A DNA stretch of 64,000 nt from Orychophragmus violaceus (taxonomy: Eukaryota; Streptophyta; Magnoliopsida; Brassicales; Brassicaceae): assembly GCA_030180135.1 (NCBI GenBank), contig CM058236.1, positions 57,315,728-57,379,727 on the forward strand. The letters are read 5' to 3'. A program made the translations under genes and the position numbers. Below the pieces are notes generated by a model. That model did not search any database, had not been told where the DNA came from, and saw only the letters and a program-made list of their open reading frames with translations. Shown piece by piece: positions 44,403 through 56,628 of this stretch (its first letter is position 1; each line of letters opens with the position of its first letter).

Positions 44403-47400
44403 GTGTCAGCTAGGGGTGGGCAAACGGGAATTCGGGACGGGAATTTACGGGAACGGGAACGGGACGGGAATTTGGGAATACAATTATATGTTCCATTTTA
44501 GTCCCATTTCAAATTCGGGACGGAACGGGAATGGAACGGGACAAAACGGGAATGGAACAGGAATTCCCAAAAATAAAAGAAAAAAAAATAAAAACATAGC
44601 AAACTGATAATCAAAATAGGTAAAAATCAAAATATACTAGTCTAACATTATAACTAAAACTTAAAAAAAACACCAACATAATTTATTCAACACAAAACTA
44701 AATAACCATTAAAAAAATATAAGTTCACCATTCTCAAATCTCAAAAGATCAAATAAATATTTTTTCTTCGAATCATTCCTGATTTGATTGTCGACGAACC
44801 TCTGCACAAATGAAGAAAACAAAAGTTAAATCTGGTTAGGAAAAACAATTTTAATAAATTACAATGTACAAAACATATAAAAAGCTTATGATTAAAAAAT
44901 TACCTTCGGTAACATTATCCATAAACTCATTCTCTTCCATTACTTGTTGTAAACTTACTCTTGCATCAAACTGTGGTGAAGATCGTAACCAATTTTGTGT
45001 CAATATCAATGCTTCTACCATAGAAGAAGATAGACAACTCCTATATTCATCCAAGATACGACCTCCGGTACTAAACGCAGATTCGGACGAAACCGTAGAA
45101 ACTGGAACTGCCAAAACATCTCTTGCTAATCTTGCTAGAACTGGATATTTTGTGCTGTTCACTCTCCACCAGTCTAAAAGATCATGACTGCAACCCAAAT
45201 TATTGGCTTTTGGTTTTCAGACCTTCTCCATTAAATAAAGATCTAGTTCATTAGAGGAACCATCATCACTTTCTTTGTCACAAGACATTTGACTCCATTC
45301 TCCAAAGGGGTCCTCCTTCACTCCAGCTCTAACACCCACATTACTTAGGTCAAATCCTTCATCTAATCCATTAGAGCTTGCATCAATAATTGTAATGTCT
45401 TCGTTTTGATTACAACTATCATTGGCCAAATCAGTAGAGCTTTTGTAAGATGCGTTATACGCATTATACAGCTTGCGCAACAAACTTTCCACCACTTCTT
45501 TCATCTCTACACACTTTTTTTTACCTTCAGGTCCTTGGCCATATATCTTGTCAAAACAATGCATCACAAATCCCAATTTACCACGTGGATCAAGAACAGC
45601 AGCAACAATCAAGAGCTTGTTAATCTTCTCTAAACCTTCCCAATACTTATCAAATTTATCATACTTCATAGTGCGTGCTGTGTTTCTCAAAGCAAGATCA
45701 GATTCTGGACCCTCGGCATATGTTCGCAAGACTATTTCAAGTTTGCAAATTTCATTATAGCACATATTTGAAGTCACCTTTGTCGAAGCAGAAAACGCTA
45801 GAGTGGATTCATAAAATACCTGTAGGAATTCTACCATCACACGTGAAGCATCCCAATCATTGCTAGAAGGGGGTCCAATCCTCTTTTTTTCAGTAGAAGT
45901 ATCATCTTCATGAAAGTAAGCATCATAGAGCTTGTCTTCCTCAGCCATTCGATCAAACGCAGGTTTGAATTGGAGTGCTGAGCTCAACATAAAATAAGTC
46001 GAGTTCCACCTAGTACCACAGTCCAAGACCAAACTCCCTCTTCCAATTTTCTCTTCATCAGCTTTCTTTTGGAATGCTTGTAACCTAGAACCTGAGCCTC
46101 GAACATACTTTACTGCATTCCTGATACTAATCACACTGTTGCCAACTTTCTTCAAACCGTCTCCGACGATTAAATTTAGGATATGCGCAGCACAACGCAC
46201 ATGCATAAACTCACCATCTAATATGAGTCCATCAGCTCCTAGAGTATTCTTCCACTTGGACCTTAAAAGCTTAAGAGCACGATCATTCGCAGTAGCATTA
46301 TCAACAGTTATCGTGAACACTTTCTTTATATCCCAATCAGCCACACACTTCTCAAATTGCTTAGCAATTGTGTTTCCCTTATGATCTGATATCGGGCTGA
46401 AGCTAATGATCCTCCTGTGCAACTTCCAATTCTCATCTATGTAGTGAGCTGTTATTACCATGTAACTAACTGTAGTAATGGCTGTCCATATATCAGTAGT
46501 GAATGAAACTCTTTGTCCACTTAACACACTTTTCAGCGAAGCCTTCTCATTCAAAAACAATTGCAACACATCTCTCGTAATTGATCTTCGTGAAGGGACT
46601 TTGTAAAGAGGAACCGCCTGACTGCAAAAATACCTAAACCCAAGATTCTCCACGAAAGAAAATGGCAGCTCATCTAAAACAATCATCTTCACTGTCGCTC
46701 GTCTACATCTGTCTTGACAAAAGCTAATAGGAACAAGTTGACCATCACTCGTTGCACCACTAGAATTTTCCTGAGCCAAGACTTTGTTATTTGCACTTGC
46801 TAGAGATCTATTATATAAGTGGCACCTCTCTTTATGCTTCTTCAAACCACTGGTACCAGATTTTTTCCCGCATTTGATCTCTTTTCCACAATGCTTACAT
46901 TTTGCGTAGTTACCACCTGGTAACAAATTGAAAATTTCCCATGCTGGTGATCTTTGGGTAGTTTGCTGTTTCTTTGGACTTGGTGGTAAAAATTCGGAAG
47001 ATCTTTTACGTCCGCTTTCATTGTTCACTGGTTCATCTCTATTGTCCATCTGTTTAAATAGAAAAACAAAGAAAATATAAAAACAGAGATACAAAACACA
47101 AAATATAGACAAAAGTTCAGAGATCGAAGCTAGCATAAGAAACAGAGGTGATGATAGCACTCGCCACTCACCGTCGTCGTCATCAGACTCGTCACAATAA
47201 ACAAATAACAGTACAAATATAGATATAAATTTAATAAGAAAGACATTGACTTAAACCAAGCACAAGAAACAGAGGCACAAAGCCACAACACTAATATATT
47301 AATCATCATCATTAGTCATCACAACTCACAATAAACAAATAACAATACAAATATAGATATAATATTTGTTAACAGACATTGACGTAAACTAATCGCAAGC

Positions 47401-47932
47401 AACAGAGGTACAAAGCCTACGACACTAACATATTAATAAGCTAACAATACCAAGCAACACAAGCTAACAAAATATAATAAAAAGGTGATCGTAGCACTCA
47501 CCGTCACAAGATTTCAGAACTCAGAGATCGAAGCAAGGCAAGGATGATGATGCGGAGAGCCGGCGGCTATACGATTTTGAAACCTAGAAGAATTTTAGTT
47601 TTTAGAATCAAAACAAAATAAAAAGTTTCATTAATAAGTATGGTAACATATTAATGTACTGAAATAATTAGGAAACTAATTCTTATTATTTCCAATTTTT
47701 AACATATATATATAATTATATATAATATTATATAATTAATATATAATTTGTCCCGAATGGGATTTTGGGAATTCCCGTTCCCGTCCCGTCCCGTCCCATT
47801 CCCAAATAGGAATCCATATCTTGTACCATGCGGGAATGTATTCCCGTATGGAACGGGAATTCGGGAAAGGGAATGGGACGGAACGGAACGAGACGGGACG
47901 GAACGGGAATTGTGCCCACCCCTAGTGTCAGC
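44403..47932 (-). mobile_element. hAT-family DNA transposon in unit 1
   Basis: The element 44411-47924 has terminal repeats TAGGGGTGGGCA / TGCCCACCCCTA and an 8-bp target duplication GTGTCAGC (44403-44410, 47925-47932). Both ends carry arrays of GGGACGGGAA / ACGGGAACGG motifs, the likely transposase binding zones. It encodes a transposase on the minus strand. It is absent from unit 2, where GTGTCAGC is single (about 54551). Confidence 0.96.
44910..47049 (-). pseudogene. hAT transposase with one in-frame stop
   Basis: From ATG 47049 the frame encodes about 610 residues. A BED-type zinc finger (CKHCGKEIKC ... HKERCH) lies near residue 50, then hAT catalytic-core motifs (TTDIWTA, TVDNATAND, LDCGTRWNSTY). 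At 45217-45219 a TGA interrupts it. The same frame continues at once into the dimerisation domain (DLLDWWRVNSTKYPVLARLA, VSSESAFSTGGRILD). Continuity of frame and domain order suggests a single nonsense change. A 36-bp intron would be implausibly short. C-terminal exons toward 44790 are uncertain. Confidence 0.85.
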
Positions 47933-48263
47933 CATTAAAATACTCCCTCTCTCTCTTTGCATTATTCTAATGCTCACATGGACAGATTCCATATAGTTAT
48001 TTAATTCAACGCTTTAGATCTACCACTAAAGAACAGATCTCGGTTCAGTGACTTCTGCAAACCGTCCAAAACCCATGTGGGTTGTCCAAACTTTATAGCT
48101 TGAGGCTAATTGTTTCATATTCAACTTATTATGTGTGTTATGTTTCTTCTGTGTTCTTCTCTGAAGCTTCCTTTCGTGGACTTCTGCTGTTTTTTTCTTA
48201 CTTTGGAATAATTTTTGTATATCTCTGGACACAGAGATTGTAATTTCTTTTCTTTTTTCTTAA

Positions 48264-51068
48264 ATGGAAAGTTCCATGAACAAGCGTGGATACGAATGCA
48301 GTCAAGAGGATACAGACAACTTGCCCGAATCAAAGAAACAAAAAGTGCCTGCTTTGGCAAGGTAACTTCCTTAAGGGTTTTCTGTCATATTGAAGAAGAA
48401 CTTTCTTTGTTGTTAGCTCATGGAGGAGAATATAAACTCTGTCGCGTTTAAAACTAAGATTCTTTCACTCATCTTGAGTAGAGATTTATCTTTTGTCGAG
48501 AGACGGTTCATTTCTTAAGCTCTCAAAGTTTTGTTATTATGTTTCCAAATCTCTTGATTCTCTTGGAAGTTTGATGATTTGCTCATCCGTCATATGAAAC
48601 AAACTGTTTACAGTGTTATTGTGGAAGCTGTCAAGGTAGATAGTCTGCAGAGGCTTTGCTCATCTTTGGAGCCACTGTTTCGCAGAATTGTGAGTTTTTA
48701 TCCTATTCTTAAGTTATACATGTACTGCTTTTAGCCTTAACTTTTGGATGTTTGTGGAGTTGTAAACTTTTTTATGGTGTGGACAAACAAACAGGTTAGC
48801 GAAGAGGTGGAACGAGCCTTGTCAAGGTTGGGAAATGGGAAGTTAACGTCGAGGTACTTTCTCCAGCTACAGTTTTTCCTTTTGAAATGGTTATGTGATC
48901 TTTGTAGCGTTTGAGTAAACTGGCATAAAATCTCCAGGTCACCGGAACCAAAGAGGATCCAAGGCCGCGATGGAAGAAACCTGCAACTTCACTTTAAGAC
49001 GCGAATGCCTCCTCACTTATTCACAGGTGGGAAAGTCGAGGGAGAGCGAGGCTCAGCCATTCATGTTGTTCTTATAGATGCAAACACAGGAAATGTAGTC
49101 CAAACAGGGGAAGAGTCGGCTTCAAAGCTGAATGTTGTTGTGTTAGAGGGAGACTTCAATGATGAAGATGGTGAAGATTGGACGAGAGATCACTTTGGAA
49201 GCTTTGAAGTGAAAGAGCGAGAAGGGAAACGCCCAATCTTGACCGGTGACACGCAGGTAATGCTCAAGGAAGGTGTGGGAACTTTAGGAGAACTTACATT
49301 TACCGACAACTCGAGTTGGATTAGGAGCCGAAAGTTTCGGCTTGGTGTTAAGACCGCTCCAGGGTATGGTGATAGCTTTCACATTCGTGAAGCCAAAACA
49401 GAACCGTTTGCTGTCAAAGATCATAGAGGAGAATGTGAGTTTTGAATTGTTTTTGGTTATACTGACAAGTAGAGTGTTAGTTGCTACTAACTTAGCTCTT
49501 TCGTCTGAAATTTTTCATTTTATTTTGACAATGTTTTGCAGTATACAAGAAACATTATCCACCGGCTTTACATGATGAAGTCTGGAGACTGGATAGAATA
49601 GCGAAAGACGGAGTGCTACACAAGAAGCTATTGAAAGCTAGCATCGTGACAGTCGAAGACTTCCTTCGACTCCTTGTCAAGGACCCACAGAAGCTGAGAA
49701 ATGTAAGCATCTTTTTCTGTTTATGTGAAAGAAACCACTAACATAGCCAAAGATCGATACATTGTAAAATGTTCTTGTTCTTCTTTTTTTTTTTTGCGGA
49801 TATTGTAGTTGCTTGGGAGTGGAATGTCGAATAGAATGTGGGAGAACACTATGGAGCACGCAAAGACATGCGTGTTGGGTGGGAAGCTTTATGTGTTTTA
49901 CACAGACCAGACTCACGCTACAGGCGTTGTCTTTAATCATATCTATGAGTTCCGAGGCCTTATTGCAAATGGACAGTTTATATCTCTGGACTCTCTTAAC
50001 CATGACCAAAAGGTAAATACAGACATTTCTTTCTCTCAGGATTTAAAACTAGTTTATTTGGTTGTTAAGCTGATCACTGGTTAGCTCACAGATTTCTGCA
50101 GACATTTTGGTGAAGATAGCTTATGAAAACTGGCATAAAGCTGTTGAATACGACGGTAAGCTGTTGAATTGCTTACCAGTTGCGGATAAGGAAATAAAAA
50201 GCTTGCCAGAACCAAAAATGGCCAAGGGGCCACCAGCTCAGAACCATCAGCAGCTGCATAACCAGAACAATAGACAAACCGTGCAATGTCATCAAAATGT
50301 TATTACCTATTCTCCGGTCCCTCAGCCGATAGACCTGCACTATCCACCGGCTTTACATGATGAAGTCTGGAGACTGGATAGAATAGCGAAAGACGGAGTG
50401 CTACACAAGAAGCTATCGAAAGCTAGCATCGTGACAGTTGAAGACTTCCTTCGACTCCTTGTTAAGGATCCACAGAAGCTGAGAAATGTAAGCATCTTCT
50501 TCTGTTTATGTGAAAGAAACCACTACCATAGCCAAAGATCGATACATTGTAAAATGTTCTTGTTCTTTTTTTTTGCGGATATTGTAGTTGCTTGGGAGTG
50601 GAATGTCGAATAGAATGTGGGAGAACACTATGGAGCACGCAAAGACATGCGTGTTGGGTGGGAAGCTTTATGTGTTTTACACAGACCAGACTCACGCTAC
50701 AGGCGTTGTCTTTAATCATATCTATGAGTTCCGAGGCCTTATTGCAAATGGACAGTTTATATCTCTGGACTCTCTTAACCATGACCAAAAGGTAAATACA
50801 GACATTTCTTTCTCTCAGGATTTAAAAGTAGTTTATTTGGTTGTTAAGCTGATCACTGGTTAGCTCACAGATTTCTGCAGACATTTTGGTGAAATTACTA
50901 TGTAACTATTACACTGAGAGGGAATTTTTTTCTTCTTTTTGTTATCAAGTCTATTGTCTTTTTAGAATAAATTCAAATATAGTGCTAATTTTAATATATT
51001 ATGAATTCAAATTTTTTCCTCTAAATTATTCTAATTGGTTTACCAATACAGCCAATGAGTTATTATAG
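48264..51068 (+). CDS. CBP60E: CBP60 calmodulin-binding transcription factor, copy 1, with internal exon duplication
   Basis: Exons 48264-48361, 48614-48689, 48795-48853, 48938-49434, 49542-49702, 49809-50012 and a seventh starting at 50092 join in phase. The N-terminus is MESSMNKRGYECSQEDTDN. The conserved CBP60 core starts near residue 85 (RNLQLHFKTRMPPHLFTG) and includes LLGSGMSNRMWENTMEHA. Exon 7 continues (DILVKIAYENWHKAVEYDGK) to PIDLHY, where a second copy of exon 5 is fused in frame. Exon 6b (50588-50791) and a chimeric exon from 50871 to a stop at 51066-51068 follow. The model totals about 630 residues. The normal C-terminus, which holds the calmodulin-binding site in most CBP60 members, is replaced. 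CBP60 proteins act in the nucleus in defence gene control. Confidence 0.82.
49556..50114 (+). repeat. CBP60E: CBP60 internal duplication, copy a
   Basis: Exon 5 from TATCCACCGG, intron, exon 6, intron and the first bases of exon 7. It matches 50341-50893 almost perfectly at an offset of about 780 bp. Confidence 0.95.
50341..50893 (+). repeat. CBP60E: CBP60 internal duplication, copy b
   Basis: Starts at TATCCACCGG inside exon 7 and ends at ACATTTTGGTGAAA, where the sequence switches to the upstream DNA of unit 2. Confidence 0.95.
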
Positions 51069-51125
51069 TGAGGGTGATAAAATGGCATCCTTTGCAGGGT
51101 TTCTATCTTCCTCAGTCGCTCCATT

Positions 51126-51637
51126 TGTAGGGCTGAAACTATTATTCGGGATCTGAAATTCGATCTAGAATATATTATGAAATGTTTCAAAAATTTGAAT
51201 ATTCGGTGAGTCGGATTCAAATCCGAATAGTAAAATCTAGAATCCGTCCAAACCGGATCCAGATTCAGATATCTTAATTTTGAAGTCTGGATATTCGGAA
51301 CCGGATCTCGACCATTACATATATTAAAAATATTTTGAAAAATATTTTACATATAATATATGGGTTCTTATATAAATAAAAAAATAAAAAATTAATTGTA
51401 ACAATGTTTTATATTAGATTCTATTCAAATATTTTATATAAATTTTCATTTTATAGTTAAATTTAGATTTTTAACATTTTATTCATTAGTTTTATGGACC
51501 GGATTTGAATTTATATATCCGCGTATATGTTGATTTTTAAACGAATATCCGAAAATCAGATATTTTAAAGTTACATATCGGGATCCGGATCCGAATATTT
51601 TAAATTTTTGGATATTCGGATCCATCACACCTCTAAC
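51126..51637. repeat. AT-rich repeat with ATTCGG/GGATCCG motifs, unit 2 copy
   Basis: Counterpart of 41398-41896. Ends in CGGATCCATCACACCTCTA. Confidence 0.45.
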
Positions 51638-51859
51638 CCTAATTCACGCTGTTTTCTTTGCCCCAGATGAGCTTTAGACATAAATTTCATCATAATTTGT
51701 TTACACATTATTAAAGTGTGGAGCTAATGTTAGAAAATGTTATGGAAAAAAGGTAAACAAATAATGTTGGAAATGTTATGGAAACTAAAAGGGTACAATT
51801 GCAAAGAGTTAAAACTTTTTCTATTGACAAGTCTCTTTCTAACTTTTTATTTCGACAAG

Positions 51860-52609
51860 TCTCACCGATCAGTCTCGTTTCGGCCCCGGTTACTTTTATT
51901 TTGTTCTCCGATCCTCTTTGCTTGTAACATCTCTAGAGGATATCGATGGTTTTTGTGTGTGTTGTTTTGCTAGTACTCTCGATCTATTGTCGGATTTTTG
52001 ATTCCGGCTTCATGCCGGGTTTTTTTCTGCTCCAGGTTGGTCTGGACTCGCTCGCCTTCGGTGAGCCTTCTCGATCTTCCTCCATATTTTTTTTTGTCAG
52101 TCAACCGCTTATCTTCGGACCTTGTTGAGTCTCTATTAGATCGGGTGGATTTTATCGTTCGTATGGCTCAACCCTTGCTTGAATCTCAGTAAAGCAACGG
52201 TGGAAATAGGCGGATCAATTATTTTGGGTCCGACCGGCGACGAATCTCCATAGATCTATTGAGTTCTCGACGATGTTTGTAAGCTGTTCTCCCTCTTATG
52301 CGGTCCTGCATGGAAAATCGTTTGTAAGGATGGTGATCGGCAGTACAAATCGGCGTAATTGTATGGTAATTCATCAGTGACGGCAAATCGCAATTCTCTC
52401 TGGCGATGGTGTGCATGGCGGAGTTCTTGTGGCGACAACGCGTGTACGTGAGTCATCGACCACGTGGCTTGTATCCGAACCTCTCGAGATGATTAGTTTA
52501 GTGGATTGGGCCCAATAAATTCATTTTTAGTCTAAATCCATGTAATTCTTGATTTGTAGCGTGGTTCGTTGCTAGTTTAATAAAATAGTTTGTTGACAAA
52601 AAAAAAAAG
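51860..52609 (+). mobile_element. 3' end of a LINE/SINE-like retroelement upstream of DUF1068 copy 2
   Basis: Counterpart of 42120-42786. It ends TTTAATAAAATAGTTTGTTG plus an A-run and differs by small indels, including an extra TTTTTTTTTGTC-containing stretch near 52085. Confidence 0.4.
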
Positions 52610-52740
52610 GAAAACAATATGCGAAACGGCGCCGTTTCCCTTGATTTCCAGTCTCAGTATTTCTTCCCACTATCGCCATTATTGCTTTAGGTTTTGATCT
52701 GATCGACAAATTTTCAAATTGAGCTTTCGTTACCGCAGCA

Positions 52741-53856
52741 ATGGCGCGGAAGTCGGGAAACTGCATGAGATTTCTGGTGATATTTGCGGTAATATCAGCT
52801 CTAGTTGTGTGTGGACCTGCACTTTATTGGAAATTTAACAAGGATTTTGTTGGATCTGCTCGTAGCAACTCCGTTTGTCCTCCTTGTGTTTGTGATTGTC
52901 CTCCTCCTTTGTCTCTCCTCGAAATCGCTCCCGGTACTGTAACCATCTTCTCTCTCGCTCTGATTGAGTCTAGCATCTGTGTGCTCCGTTTGATTCAGAA
53001 ATTAGGAGAAATTTGTTTGATTTTAGAGTGATTACGGAAAAAATTCGAGGCACCATTTTCTCCGAAGCATTGGGTGGTTTCTGTGATGAATCTTTTGCGT
53101 TTTGATCTTCCCATTGTCGAAGCCCTAAGAATCTTTCCATTGTCTAATATGTTTCATTCTCTTATTGTATTCTTTTGCAGGGCTTGCAAATCTTTCTATA
53201 TCAGGTTAGATCTCGTTCTCTAACTTAAATTTTTTTTCTGAAACTTGTCCTTTTAGAAACATTGTTGGTAGCTATTGAAATAAGATGAATGAGATAATTT
53301 ATCCTTATGTAATCATTTGAAAACCTGTGAATTTGGTGAATCAGTAACCAATAGAACGTTTCTGATGAGAGAAACTAGTTTATTAAGATTACTCTATTTG
53401 GGGTTCTTGATCAGTCATGGTAGCATAATGTTTTCTTATCCATTGCGTTTAGAAACACTTTCAACAGATGGTTGTTATATTATCTCTTTGTAACATCTTC
53501 CTCTATGAGTCCATGGAACCTAGAATATGAAAATTGACTTATGTTGTGTATCAGATTGTGGTGGCGATGATCCAGAACTCAAACAGGAAATGGAGAAACA
53601 GTTTGTGGATCTTCTCACAGAAGAGCTGAAGCTGCAAGAAGCAGTTTCAGAAGAGCATAGTCATCACATGAGTGTTACACTTGCCGAAGCAAAAAGGGTT
53701 GCTTCACAGTACCAAAAGGAGGCTGAGAAGTGTAACTCTGCAACAGAAATTTGTGAATCAGCTAGAGAGAGAGCTCAAGCATTGTTGCTCAAAGAGAGGA
53801 AGATCACTTCTTTGTGGGAGCGAAGGGCTCGGCAATTAGGATGGGAAGGTGAGTAA
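52741..53856 (+). CDS. DUF1068 family protein, copy 2 (intact)
   Basis: Exons 52741-52933, 53181-53204 and 53555-53856 give 172 residues. Features are a short basic N-terminus, a membrane anchor at about 9-30, a Cys/Pro motif CPPCVCDCPPP and an acidic/charged coiled-coil region. The C-terminus ends RRARQLGWEGE. The length is usual for the family. A characterised Arabidopsis member (NKS1) is a Golgi membrane protein needed for Golgi organisation; the role of this paralog is not known. By position it is probably the ortholog of At2g24290. The 5' flank carries the retroelement end at 52609 and must hold the promoter in the remaining 130 bp or beyond. Confidence 0.92.
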
Positions 53857-53994
53857 GTAATTAGCTCTAGTGACTTCTTCTCAGTCTACCCTGAAGAGTT
53901 TCTCGATGGAAGCAAACTAGATTTTCTCTTCCGCATATTGCTCATGAGAACATGGGAATCGCTTAATTCTCAAGGCAAAGTCTTATCTCCCATG

Positions 53995-54838
53995 TTCTCT
54001 ATATATGTAGCTCTTTTTTGTTTTGCTCTTGGATCAATATAGCTAAAAGGGTTGGCCTTGTATTGACTTTTGTTCTGATATATATATTCGTCCAGTCACA
54101 TTTGACGAGAAGTCACCGACTTCTGTATTTTATTGTTCATTGGCAAATCCAACCATCAAATTCTCATTAGCCAGAGACAAATAACTATGGATTGTTTATT
54201 GTTGAGATTTGCATCTGATTGAGACAGCAAGACTGATATGATTCTTAAGAGGATTTGTATATCTGTGATATAAGCTTGGCCTAAGCATAAGTAGGTCAAT
54301 AGCCACTTGGACTCTGTATTTCTTCTTTGTAAAGACTAACAAAGACTTTTCTCAGATGTTAAGAAACATGAGAATGTGTGAAGGGAGACAAGAGCAGAGA
54401 AGAGACAAAACTGGAGAAATATAAAAATTGCAAGAAGGTTGACATAATGCAGCATATGATAGCTCCAGGTATCACGCGGTATCAACTTTCAATATTCATT
54501 AATGCACAAAACCAGCTGCTCTTTTCTATTTATTCGATTGTTTATCTTAGTGTCAGCCATTAAAATACTCCCTCTCTCTCTTTGCATTATTCTAATGCTC
54601 ACATGGACAGATTCCATATAGTTATTTAATTCAACGCTTTAGATCTACCACTAAAGAACAGATCTCGGTTCAGTGACTTCTGCAAACCGTCCAAAACCCA
54701 TGTGGGTTGTCCAAACTTTATAGCTTGAGGCTAATTGTTTCATATTCAACTTATTATGTGTGTTATGTTTCTTCTGTGTTCTTCTCTGAAGCTTCCTTTC
54801 GTGGACTTCTGCTGTTTTTTTCTTACTTTGGAATAATT
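53995..54838 (+). repeat. tract identical between the two units
   Basis: From TATATGTAGCTC to the sequence before the CBP60 start I found no difference from 43855-44410 plus 47933-48215 in unit 1 (hAT removed). The flanking parts of the units show a few substitutions and indels per 100 bp. Confidence 0.8.
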
Positions 54839-54888
54839 TTTGATATCTCTGGACACAGAGATTGTAATTTCTTTTCTTTTTTTCTTAA

Positions 54889-56628
54889 ATGGAAAGTTCC
54901 ATGAACAAGCGTGGATACGAATGCAGTCAAGAGGATACAGACAACTTGCCCGAATCAAAGAAACAAAAAGTGCCTGCTTTGGCAAGGTAACTTCCTTAAG
55001 GGTTTTCTGTCATATTGAAGAAGAACTTTCTTTGTGTTAGCTCATGGAGGAGAATATAAACTCTGTTGCGTTTAAAACTAAGATTCTTTAACTCGTCTTG
55101 AGTAGAAATTTATCTTTTGTCGAGAGATGGTTCATTTCTTAAGCTCTCAAGGTTTTGTTATTATGTTTCCAAATCTCTTGATTCTCTTGGAAGTTTGATG
55201 ATTTGCTCATCCGTCATATGAAACTGTTTACAGTGTTATTGTGGAAGCTGTCAAGGTAGATAGTCTGCAGAGGCTTTGCTCATCTTTGGAGCCACTGTTT
55301 CGCAGAATTGTGAGTTTTATCATATTCTTAAGTTATACATGTACTGCTTTTAGCCTAACCTTTTGGATGCTTGTGGAGTTGTAAACTTTTTATGGTGTGG
55401 ACAAACAAACAGGTTAGCGAAGAGGTGGAACGAGCCTTGTCAAGGTTGGGAAATGGGAAGTTAACGTCGAGGTACTTTCTCCAGCTACAGTTTTTCCTTT
55501 TGAAATGGTTATGTGATCTTTGTAGCGTTTGAGTAAACTGGCATAAAATCTCCAGGTCACCGGAACCAAAGAGGATCCAAGGCCGCGATGGAAGAAACCT
55601 GCAACTTCACTTTAGGACGCGAATGCCTCCTCACTTATTCACAGGTGGGAAAGTCGAGGGAGAGCGAGGCTCAGCCATTCATGTTGTTCTTATAGATGCA
55701 AACACAGGAAATGTTGTCCAAACAGGGGAAGAGTCGGCTTCAAAGCTGAATGTTGTTGTGTTAGAGGGAGACTTCAATGATGAAGACGATGACGATTGGA
55801 CGAGAGAGCACTTTGAAAGCTTTGAAGTGAAAGAGCGAGAAGGGAAACGCCCAATCTTGACCGGTGACACGCAGATAATGCTTAAGGAAGGTGTGGGAAC
55901 TTTAGGAGAACTTACATTTACCGACAACTCGAGTTGGATTAGGAGCCGAAAGTTTCGGCTTGGTGTTAAGACTGCTCCAGGGTATGGTGATAGCTTTCAC
56001 ATTCGTGAAGCCAAAACAGAACCATTTGCTGTCAAAGATCATAGAGGAGAATGTGAGTTTTGATTTTTTTTGGTTATACTGACAAGTAAATTGTTAGTTG
56101 CTACTAACTTAGCTCTTTCATCTGAAAATTTTCATTTTATTTTGACAATGTTTTGCAGTATACAAGAAACATTATCCACCGGCTTTACATGATGAAGTCT
56201 GGAGACTGGATAGAATAGCGAAAGACGGAGTGCTACACAAGAAGCTGTTGAAAGCTAGCATCGTTACAGTCGAAGACTTCCTTCGACTCCTTGTTAAGGA
56301 TTCACAGAAGCTGAGAAATGTAAGCATCTTCTTCTGTTTATGTGAAAGAAACCACTAACATAGCCAAAGATCGATAACATTGTAAACTGTTCTTGTTCTT
56401 TTTTTTTTTTTGCGGATATTGTAGTTGCTTGGGAGTGGAATGTCGAATAGAATGTGGGAGAACACTATGGAGCACGCAAAGACATGCGTGTTGGGTGGGA
56501 AGCTTTATGTGTTTTACACAGACCAGACTCACGCTACAGGCGTTGTCTTTAATCATATCTATGAGTTCCGAGGCCTTATTGCAAATGGACAGTTTATATC
56601 TCTGGACTCTCTTAACCATGACCAAAAG
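54889..56628 (+). CDS. CBP60E: CBP60 calmodulin-binding transcription factor, copy 2, interrupted after exon 6
   Basis: Exons 54889-54986, 55234-55309, 55413-55471, 55556-56052, 56159-56319 and 56425-56628 join in phase and encode residues 1-365: the N-terminus and the whole conserved CBP60 core, with the same landmarks as copy 1. The GT donor of intron 6 is present. Only six bases of the intron remain before the LTR of Gypsy E at 56635. Exon 7 and the C-terminal region are not found in the remaining 7.4 kb. A product would need splicing across the element to an exon beyond the window, or would end in LTR sequence. No stop or frameshift was seen in exons 1-6. Confidence 0.88.

Larger units (their letters stand above)
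28048..50893 (+). repeat. tandem duplication unit 1 (DUF1068 + CBP60), expanded by insertions
   Basis: 28048-28216 and 41371-50893 together are homologous to 50915-56634 in the same order and orientation. Shared marks include TTTTTGTTATCAAGTCTATT, the DUF1068 gene and the CBP60 gene. Unit 1 is interrupted by Gypsy D (28217-41370) and the hAT element (44411-47924). Without these it is about 6.2 kb. Confidence 0.92.

Noticed and set aside
45217..45252. a 36-bp intron (GT..AG) removing the stop in the hAT transposase
   Set aside because: Far below the usual plant intron minimum. A single nonsense codon is simpler.
49253..49262. splice donor CAGGTAATG inside CBP60 copy 1 exon 4
   Set aside because: Copy 2 reads CAGATAATG at this place and the frame continues through it, so it is coding (Gln-Val-Met).
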